This document shows positions 55,635 through 64,000 of a DNA stretch of 64,000 bases, piece by piece. A program made the position numbers and the translations under genes. Every line of letters begins with the position of its first letter. The first letter of the stretch is position 1. The notes below the pieces were generated by a model that saw only the letters and a list, made by a program, of their open reading frames with translations, had not been told where the DNA came from and ran no database searches. Origin of the DNA: Chaetoderma sp. LZ-2023a (Eukaryota > Mollusca > Caudofoveata > Chaetodermatida > Chaetodermatidae); contig CM067365.1 in NCBI GenBank assembly GCA_034401795.1, positions 11,727,797-11,791,796 of the forward strand, written 5' to 3'.

Positions 55635-55777
55635 ATCATTGTAATGGTTGGTTCGGTTATCGAAGCAGTCATTCCAGTGAGAAAAATGTAAAAATAGCTG
55701 TCTCTTGGTCTGTACATGGACATTCATCAAGTCCACAGAAGAGGTCGGTTTTGGCCGAATTGGTCATGAAAGGGCTA
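55635..55777. mobile_element. MITE family M half copy abutting integrin exon 2
   Basis: CGAAGCAGTCATTCCAGTG, AAATAGCTGTCTCTTGG, GGACATTCATCAAG, AGGTCGGTTTTGGCC and GAAAGGGCTAA match the right half of the family. The GGGCTAA terminus lies only 23 bp before exon 2. Confidence 0.75.
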
Positions 55778-55800
55778 ACACTGTTATTTGTTATTTACAG

Positions 55801-55883
55801 CTGAATCCAACCCGTGCACGGGCAAGCGCACGTGCGGAGAATGTATTGTGGTTTCGCCTCTCTGCGGATGGTGCGTTAAAGAG
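55801..55883 (+). CDS. integrin beta, exon 2 (PSI domain, first part)
   Basis: Begins after TTATTTACAG and ends GAG before GTATGA. In the phase set by exon 1 it encodes NPCTGKRTCGECIVVSPLCG followed by WCVKE. The Cys pattern C-x5-C-x2-C-x7-C-x2-WC is the start of the PSI (plexin-semaphorin-integrin) domain at the N-terminus of mature integrin beta chains. Integrin beta subunits pair with alpha subunits at the plasma membrane to bind extracellular matrix. The exon ends in phase 0, as required by exon 3. Confidence 0.88.
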
Positions 55884-56159
55884 GTATGAGCGAAACACGC
55901 GGCCATTTTAATAAATAGGTCTACTAAATTTGCCCATGTCAAAATTGAAAACACAGTATTTCGATTTTCACAAGTAGACCTACACGTAAATTTAGGATGA
56001 TGGCTGTTTTGAAGTTAAATTAGTTCTTAGCCTCAACGCAACTCCGCGACACACCGTTCTTTCAATGAGTGGGTGCTTCCCCTTGACTTGCATCAGTCTC
56101 TAACAGACAACTCAGGGGAAACAATTGCTCAGATGATTCATAACACTAGAGGAAGCGTT

Positions 56160-56580
56160 AGCTGGACTGACCTCAATGGACCGTTCCAAGTTTATTCATC
56201 AATCATATGACGTCATACGACGTTATAACAAGTAAGTGATGCAGGATCGTCGGGGTGACGTCATAATCGTTACGCCATATATTTGGCCCGTCTTTAAATC
56301 TTAATAGTCGGACACGTTGTACGAATTGTATGTCTGTACTATTAAATAAACATGCGCTGAATGTTTTGAAACTAATTTAACTGGACGTTATTGTTGCCAT
56401 AGGTAGCAACAGCGCCGAGTCAAATTAGTTCCAAAATATTAAATAGCTTGCCTATATAGTTTTCTGGAAATTGATAGGCAGGGAGTTCAGAGATCGATCG
56501 ATAACGGGCGTTGTGTGGATGGAGCTTAGATTGAGATGGGCGGGGCATAACTAAAACTGGAAAGGCCCATTGATTAATTC
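56160..56580 (-). repeat. R1 interspersed repeat, inverted, intron 2
   Basis: Full-length inverted copy: ATGACGTCATACGACG, GACACGTTGTACGAATTG, ACTATTAAATAAACATG, TTTTGAAACTAATTTAACTG, GTTGCCATAGGTAGCAAC, CAGAGATCGATCGATAAC, GAGATGGGCGGGGCATAAC. It retains both halves of the MITE A hairpin, so R1 and MITE A share this core. Confidence 0.88.
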
Positions 56581-56639
56581 ACTTAGCTAGAGCCCCACCT
56601 TCCGTGATGGAACGCAACCAGCTAATTAGTGGGTAAGAC

Positions 56640-57107
56640 ACTGAGATAGTCAAATCATCCTAACACGAGAGCTTAGAAATAAATTCGTTTCCCAATATTT
56701 AACGATTACTCTATTCCTTATGTTATTTTGTATGCCTTATATTATAGCTGAAAGCGTTAGCTAAATGTAACTGAAGCCACATTGAGCTAAAATCAATTAT
56801 TAAAATTAATTACCTTACGCAATTAGTTAATTTTTTTAATTACTTAGACCTAAATTATTTAAATTACAGTTATTCAAATTTCTTAAATTACTTACTTTTC
56901 TAATTGATTAAATTGATTAATGTAGTTATACTGCTGCAGTACTTAAAGTAATTACACTTACATTACTTGATTAAAATACAATTAATAATATATCCATATT
57001 TTACATTCACTAAATATATGAATTCACAAATTAATCGTAGTTCTATATAGTATTTCACTCTACTGGTAAAATTAATTTTACTCATATCTTTTTTTAAATT
57101 ATTTTAG
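56640..57107. other. AT-rich end of intron 2
   Basis: TTAATTA- and AATTA-rich sequence; acceptor ATTATTTTAG at 57,098-57,107. Confidence 0.6.
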
Positions 57108-57212
57108 TTTCCGGGCAATAAGTATCGGTGCGATCTGATTAAAAATCTACTAGATGGTGGCTGCAATACAAGCGACATACAAAACCCAGATAATCAGTTT
57201 CACTACATAAAG
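57108..57212 (+). CDS. integrin beta, exon 3 (PSI domain, second part)
   Basis: 105 bp, 35 codons, phase 0 on both sides, between TTTTAG and GTATGG. Encodes FPGNKYRCDLIKNLL, then GGCNTSDIQNPDN. The RCD...L...GC...I.NP pattern completes the PSI domain of integrin beta chains. It follows exon 2 directly in the family alignment. Confidence 0.88.
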
Positions 57213-57309
57213 GTATGGATGAGCGGACGTCACGCGACGATGTTCGTGTCAAACCTGCTTCTTAAGCATTTGAACATGTATACCCAATACTCCAAAGCCC
57301 TTTAAGAAA

Positions 57310-57392
57310 GATTTTGTTTAATTTGACTGGGAACTGTTGCTGCACCAACACTTTCCTGTCAAATAATTTTCAAAATGTTCAATAGCTTCGCT
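57310..57392. mobile_element. hairpin MITE A-type copy, intron 3
   Basis: AATTTGACTGGGAACTGTTGCTGCACCAACACTTTCCTGTCAAATAATTTTCAAAATGTTC in palindromic order around the central GCTGC. Confidence 0.7.
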
Positions 57393-57479
57393 GTATAATA
57401 GTTACATTGGGATTTAGATTCTGAAAATTCAGGGTTTCAAAGTGAAAGGGTTGTATTTATAATAATAGAGGAGTCCAGT

Positions 57480-57775
57480 CTCTCAGTCAATCATATGACG
57501 TCATAATCAACTACGTCAAATGTAGGCTGATATCTTAATCAATTACGCCATGAATGTTGTACGAATTGTATATCTTTACTATGTAATAATCATTCTGTTG
57601 AATATTTTGAAAGTAATAATTATTGTGTCAAAATATTCAACAATTTATCTGTGAACCTTTCTGGAAGTTACTGTCCAGGTAGAACAGAGATCGATCGATT
57701 TGAACATGGGCGAAGCATGGGTGGAGCATAGCTAGTGCTGGGCGGGACATGGCTAACATGGATTCATCCATTTAT
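57480..57775 (-). repeat. R1 repeat, inverted and decayed, intron 3
   Basis: ATATGACGTCATAATCAACTACG, GTTGTACGAATTGTATATC, TGTTGAATATTTTG, CAGAGATCGATCGATTT, TGCTGGGCGGGACATGG in R1 order. Confidence 0.8.
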
Positions 57776-57839
57776 TGGCCAGGATGAAGCAATAGCTGAC
57801 CAAAGGAGATTTTTTTTCTAGGTCTTTTCCTAATCTTTA

Positions 57840-58600
57840 AGGTCGGTAACGGGAAAGACTAGCAAAACAGGGACCAGTAAATCCGCCTCTCGGACCCTAC
57901 TACGGTCCCCCCCCCCCCCCCACACACACACACCCACCGACGGATGGCAATACGAACGCACAGGCGATGAAAAACGTCAAAGACCTGATTTGCTTCCCCT
58001 GCGCATGCGCCGGGCGACTGGGAGTGACCCCCCCCCCCTACCCCGCCCCCAATAAGCGGGTGTTGCGAGGGTAAAGGTTCTCCTTAACTTAACCGATCAC
58101 GTCCATCTGCACCCACCAGAGGCCCTAAACCACAAGACACCTAGTATCGCTAAATTACCACTCACGCGAGATCACTTTACATTCTTAAAGCTAGGCACAC
58201 ATAGAAGGACCACTTCAGGACGACTCCAGAAAACATCGGATCAACCATGTGTCAACCAACCACTAAAGTTCATCGAAGTGAAGATTCCATTTCGACCGCA
58301 CACCAAATTAAGAAGGACACAATCCCCCATGGGGCGGCGTTGCAATCCGAGACGAATTTAACCAACATACATCAGGAAGCCTCCAACTGAACGACCAGAT
58401 CACACCGGATCAGCACCCCCACCCGAGGATTATTATGGCGCGGACAGCCTTCGCGACGATCGCATATCCGGTCCCTCCCGACGATACCAGACCCGGCCTC
58501 GGCAGCTGGGATGAATGGGATGGGGACAGGCGCAAGACGGCGAACGCCCGGCCGCATCTTATTGGCTCAGGATAAAGTTAAGGGGCTGGAGATTTGTATC
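57840..58600. other. GC-rich segment of unknown origin, intron 3
   Basis: Markedly GC-richer than its surroundings, with C runs at 57,907-57,921 and 58,028-58,036. It contains no frame with a recognisable domain (a 61-codon minus frame at 58,372-58,557 is the longest). Possibly a SINE-like or composite insertion; I could not find internal promoter boxes or a target duplication. Confidence 0.4.
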
Positions 58601-58729
58601 CTCTCTTTGTTGTCCTACTAGCAATATGGAGAATTGTCAATGGCTTTAAGGGAGATAACTCATATATGCCCCTATCACCTTTAATGTTGTAAATACTTAC
58701 TTCCCATGGTTTACTGGTGTTTTATATAC

Positions 58730-58754
58730 TTATATATATATATATATATATATA
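58730..58754. repeat. TA repeat at the left edge of the Tc1 pair
   Basis: Short TA array ending exactly at the CACCTG terminus of the first Tc1 element; a TA-rich target is expected for Tc1. Confidence 0.9.
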
Positions 58755-60403
58755 CACCTGTGCAAAAGTTAAGCACCAGCAAAAACAATAGAACGTAGAA
58801 ACATGATGGTACAACTAGGCTGCCATACTTTTTGTCCCCGCGTTAGCTGACATAATTCCAAGTACGAAATGCACATGCATGCATGACTTCACGCCGCTTG
58901 ATGTCCGTGCGTGGCGGGAAACAGCACACGTGTTCAGTTATGTAAAAGTCCAGTTTGAGGTGTAGAACATTACATACAGATTTAGGCGACAAGATTAGGA
59001 ATTTTGTGTTCATGACCGTGGTTTATTTGTACAGAGAGAATTAGCTCTTGATTGTGAACCGCTATGGCAAGACGAAGGTTAAGTGATCGTGTGAAATGGC
59101 AAATCATAGGCATGCATACCACTGGTATGTCATGCAGAGAGATTGGCAGACAGCTGAACATTAACCATACTGTAATCAGTCGTTTGATTGCAAAACATGG
59201 GCAAACTAACGAGGTGAAGGACAGGCCTAGATCTGGAAGACCGAAGAAGACTACTGCCCGTGATGATCGAGCCCTAGTACGCCTTGTTAGGAGATCTCCA
59301 TTCACCAACAGCAGAGTGCTCAGCCAGCAATGGGAAACGCGCAATAGAGTGTCAATGTCTACCGTCAAAAGGAGACTGTATGCTGCTGGCATGAAAGCTA
59401 GGAGACCTGTCAGACGTCCTCTCCTCACGGCACACCACAAAGAGGAGCGTCTGAGGTGGTGCAACGAAAGAAGACACTGGAACATGAGATCCTGGAGACG
59501 GGTACACTGGTCCGATGAAAGTCGGCTCCTGCTTCATGCCACAGATGGTCGAACTCGTGTATGGAGGTCCAGACGCACGGCGTACGACCAACGTAACATC
59601 ATGGAAGAAGTTCCATTTGGTGGAGGTTCCGTTATGATATGGGGGTGCATCTCATTTGATTGTAAGCTGGATCTGTTGACTGTACCTGGAACACTAAATG
59701 GACAAAGATATCAAGATTCCATACTGGATAGAGTTGTGGTCCCTCATTTTGTAAATCATGCACCTGGAACCCACCCTATATTCATGGATGACAACGCCCG
59801 ACCACATCGTGCTAGAGCTGTGCATGAATACCTCCGCCAGAATGCCATCGAAACCCTACCATGGCCAGCAAGGAGCCCTGACATGAACCCTATTGAGCAT
59901 ATCTGGGACATTCTGGGAAACATGGTGAGAAGGAGGGATCCTCCTGTGCAGAACCTACAGGAATTAACAGACGCACTCCATCTTGAATGGCAACGAATAC
60001 CACAATGGCATATCAGTCGGTTGGTGACCAGCATGAGACGTCGTGTCCAGGCCGTCATCCAGGCACAAGGTGGATATACCCGGTATTAATAATGACAGTC
60101 TCAAACTCGTGCACAGATGTTAAACTTCGTTTTCAGACACCATTAATGACAATCTAGCCACGTGTGTCAACTGTAGGGCAATAGTTGTCAGTTGTGTCAA
60201 CGTAACCATATTCAGGCCTCGTTTTCAAGTTCAAACAAAAACATACAGTGTTTCCCCACCATCATAATCAGCATTCCTCTAGTTGCATTATTACCTCTTG
60301 CACTAAGATGGATGAGTACATAAATGTTTATGCTATTGCTTTCTTCATAGCACATGAATATACCCTCGCATGTGCGTAAAAATAGGGTGGTGCTTAACTT
60401 TTG
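58755..60403 (+). mobile_element. Tc1-type DNA transposon, copy 1
   Basis: Left end CACCTGTGCAAAAGTTAAGC at 58,755; right end GGTGGTGCTTAACTTTTG at 60,386-60,403, the inverse of the left end but lacking the last 8 bases (CACAGGTG). TIRs are about 24 bp. Encloses one intact transposase. Flanked by TA repeats. Confidence 0.92.
59064..60089 (+). CDS. Tc1-family transposase, intact (341 aa)
   Basis: Cut-and-paste transposase acting in the nucleus on its own terminal repeats and TA targets. Residues about 1-60 form a paired-type helix-turn-helix (KWQIIGMHTTGMSCREIGRQ) followed by an RSGRPKK AT-hook-like stretch and a second HTH (about 65-115). The catalytic triad is D151 (HWSDES), D243 (FMDDNARPH) and E278 (NPIEHIWD), with 34 residues between D243 and E278, the DD34E signature of Tc1. 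A GGGSVMIWG motif precedes the second Asp. 341 residues is a normal full length and there are no lesions. Start chosen at the ATG giving MARRRL. It may still be active in trans on copy 2, whose ends look complete. Confidence 0.95.
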   Translation: MARRRLSDRVKWQIIGMHTTGMSCREIGRQLNINHTVISRLIAKHGQTNEVKDRPRSGRPKKTTARDDRALVRLVRRSPFTNSRVLSQQWETRNRVSMSTVKRRLYAAGMKARRPVRRPLLTAHHKEERLRWCNERRHWNMRSWRRVHWSDESRLLLHATDGRTRVWRSRRTAYDQRNIMEEVPFGGGSVMIWGCISFDCKLDLLTVPGTLNGQRYQDSILDRVVVPHFVNHAPGTHPIFMDDNARPHRARAVHEYLRQNAIETLPWPARSPDMNPIEHIWDILGNMVRRRDPPVQNLQELTDALHLEWQRIPQWHISRLVTSMRRRVQAVIQAQGGYTRY

Positions 60404-60415
60404 TATATATATATA
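60404..60415. repeat. 12-bp TA spacer between the two Tc1 elements
   Basis: TATATATATATA separates the 3' ends of the two transposons and is the centre of a roughly 3.3-kb inverted repeat. Confidence 0.95.
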
Positions 60416-62440
<2,025 letters not shown>

Positions 62441-62444
62441 TAAC

Positions 62445-62702
62445 TAAAACACAACAACGACGACGACGACGACGACAATTACGACAACAATAATGACGAC
62501 AGCCGCGATGGCAATACCAACAATAAGAACAACGACTAGAACAACGGAAAGAACAACGACAACGTCATCATCGCCGTTATCGCCGTCATCGGCATCGACA
62601 TCATCAGAAAATCACCATTGTCACTGCCACTGCCGCCACCGCAACCACGATTGTCGTCATTGTCGTTAACAACAAAAACGCCATCAACAATCACAAGAAC
62701 AC

Positions 62703-62744
<42 letters not shown>

Positions 62745-62800
62745 CGATGACAACAACAGCGACAACAACAACAGCAACAACAACAATAACAACTGCTGAT
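62445..62800. repeat. GAC/AAC trinucleotide-rich tract
   Basis: GACGACGACG at 62,458-62,477 and a long AAC array at 62,703-62,748 with irregular flanks. Poly-Thr and poly-Val frames are artefacts. Confidence 0.93.
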
Positions 62801-62870
62801 GTTGCTGTTTTGTTAAACAAAAAAATGTGTTTATAGGCCTAATTTTTACGCTGATTGCCCTTCTCTTCAG

Positions 62871-63002
62871 ACAAGCCAGCGAAGTTTAATGTAACATTCC
62901 GCCTGGCCCGTAACTACCCCGTGGACGTGTACTTCCTGATGGACCTCTCTAAGACGATGGAAATACACAGAACCAACACAGCCAAGCTTGGACACGATCT
63001 CG
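62871..63002 (+). CDS. integrin beta, beta-I domain exon (start of the ligand-binding domain)
   Basis: 132 bp between TTCTCTTCAG and GTAAGT; enters and leaves in phase 1. Encodes KFNVTFRLARNYPVDVYFLM then DLSKTMEIHRTNTAKLG. FxVxFRxAxNYPVDxYxLMDLS is the hallmark entry into the integrin beta-I (von Willebrand A-like) domain. The metal-ion-dependent adhesion site motif, usually DxSxS, reads DLSKT here, and the acidic pair that normally follows (part of the adjacent ADMIDAS site) is replaced by EIH. Exon 3 ends in phase 0 but this exon begins in phase 1, so at least one short exon between them, for the QPQ...LRP linker, is missing from my model. Confidence 0.9.
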
Positions 63003-63424
63003 GTAAGTATGCGCACACCTGCTCAAGAGAAAGTAGATATAGATACTGCAGCTTACCGGGCTGATGCTGGGCCGATCCCGGGCCGATACGTTCAGTTTTG
63101 GCCCGATATCGGCCGGGCATTGGCCCAGTATGCGGAGTTATCAGGGCCGCTCTTGACCTGTCCTAGAGTCACCCAGCATTGGCGCCAATAGCCACTTGTC
63201 TATAACGTTGAATTGTTTATAGTTTATAAGGCCGTAGAGCAAAGATCAATTGATTGCACGTAATAGGCCGGTACATTGAAAGGAAATATATGGACTATAT
63301 GCGTCATACTACCGTGGCAGGTATACATTCATAGGTTGAAAGAAAACTACAATTAAATGTGTGATTTTGGAGCAGCCTTCAGAACACGAATTTAAATCAG
63401 ACATTTTTAGGTTTTTAACTCGAA
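63003..63424. other. intron 4, first part
   Basis: Overlapping GGGCCGATCCCGGGCCGATA / GGCCCGATATCGGCC palindromic repeats at 63,066-63,125. Nothing else seen. Confidence 0.5.
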
Positions 63425-63632
63425 CCTATGTAAGCCGTTCATGTCTAAGTCGGCCCAAACTGGCCTCTGCAGTGGTCATGGGGAATCTTCATTTGCAAAA
63501 AAAAATAGGACATTTTTTGAAAATGTATTAATTAAATAAATTTGCAAAAATATTGTTCTCGTCCTGCAAATATACATTAAAATAGCAAACATTTTTTATA
63601 TTATTGACCAGTTTTGTCATTGAAGAGATAAT
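63425..63632. mobile_element. MITE family M, decayed copy, intron 4
   Basis: GTAAGCCGTTCATGTCTAAGTCGGCC, CTCTGCAGTGGTCATGGGGAA, ATTTGCAAAAA, CTCGTCCTGCAAATATACATT, TTGTCATTGAAGAGATAA in family order; the central palindrome is degraded. Confidence 0.65.
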
Positions 63633-63764
63633 TGTGTTACTGAACTGTATCTTAGAAATGGGTTTAATATAGATGTGATGAATATATATGTGTCCCTATA
63701 CTTGAAGTCATGTAGGCCCTAGCCTCTATTATACACATAATGCACAACAAGCACACAAAAACAC

Positions 63765-63783
63765 GCACGCACGCACGCGCACA

Positions 63784-63819
<36 letters not shown>

Positions 63820-63870
63820 CACACGCACGCACACACACACACACAAACGCACGCACGCACACGCACACAA
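63765..63870. repeat. CACG/CACA microsatellite
   Basis: CACGCACG array with CACA interruptions. Frames on both strands are artefacts. Confidence 0.97.
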
Positions 63871-63972
63871 CATCTACATGCATTCATTATCGCACACGCA
63901 CATGCACACGCACATGCTATAAGCAGCAACTGGTTCTGTTATTTACACGATACCTGCTACTTTTCACTTCAG

Positions 63973-64000
63973 CCAAGAAACTTCTGAATCTCACCAGCGA
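63973..64000 (+). CDS. integrin beta, next exon (beta-I domain, truncated by window end)
   Basis: After TTTTCACTTCAG, in the phase left by the previous exon, reads AKKLLNLTS, fitting the first helix of the beta-I domain after the DLxxLG stretch. It continues beyond the window. Confidence 0.65.

Overview
The window looks like AT-rich nuclear DNA from a metazoan, probably a marine invertebrate. The grounds are an intron-rich integrin beta gene at the right end, many di- and trinucleotide arrays, and a dense animal-type transposon load (Polinton, Tc1, two kinds of non-LTR retrotransposon, hAT-, piggyBac- and foldback-like elements). I cannot name the species. There is one host gene, a few mobile-element genes, and repeats. 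I saw no tRNA, rRNA or CRISPR array.

Layout. 0-5.3 kb: a long inverted repeat (arms about 305-1300 and 4150-4985) beside GAT-type microsatellites. 5.3-14.5 kb: short interspersed elements and a 5'-truncated non-LTR retrotransposon with an open reverse transcriptase frame (9831-11358), nested in a tandem repeat. 14,497-33,351: a complete but dead Polinton/Maverick (adintovirus-like) element of about 18.9 kb. It has roughly 395-bp terminal inverted repeats and a 6-bp target duplication (TATTGA). From the left it holds a broken protein-primed DNA polymerase B, two tiny ORFs, an intact protein with two PC4-like domains, an intact zinc-knuckle protein, an ATPase without its P-loop, a broken basic core-type protein, a Cys/His-rich ORF, a broken adenain-like protease and a minus-strand structural-gene remnant. 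Its right third is repeats plus a 500-bp assembly gap (31,360-31,859). I found no integrase and no recognisable major capsid gene.

33.4-53 kb: repeats, including a degraded minus-strand endonuclease/reverse transcriptase element (about 40.0-42.6 kb) split by a later insertion, a textbook hAT MITE (46,187-46,482, 8-bp duplication) and a 2.6-kb minisatellite of 39-bp units. 53,996-64,000: five exons of an integrin beta gene (signal peptide, two PSI-region exons, start of the beta-I domain, and the first bases of the next exon). Its introns carry a minisatellite, MITEs and two inverted, nearly identical Tc1 elements. One short exon between exons 3 and 4 was not found.

The Polinton genes once formed a self-replicating virus-like unit (polymerase, ATPase, protease, structural proteins). 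The polymerase, ATPase and protease are all disrupted, while the PC4-like and zinc-knuckle ORFs remain open. That contrast, and the PC4 pair itself, are the most unusual coding observations here.
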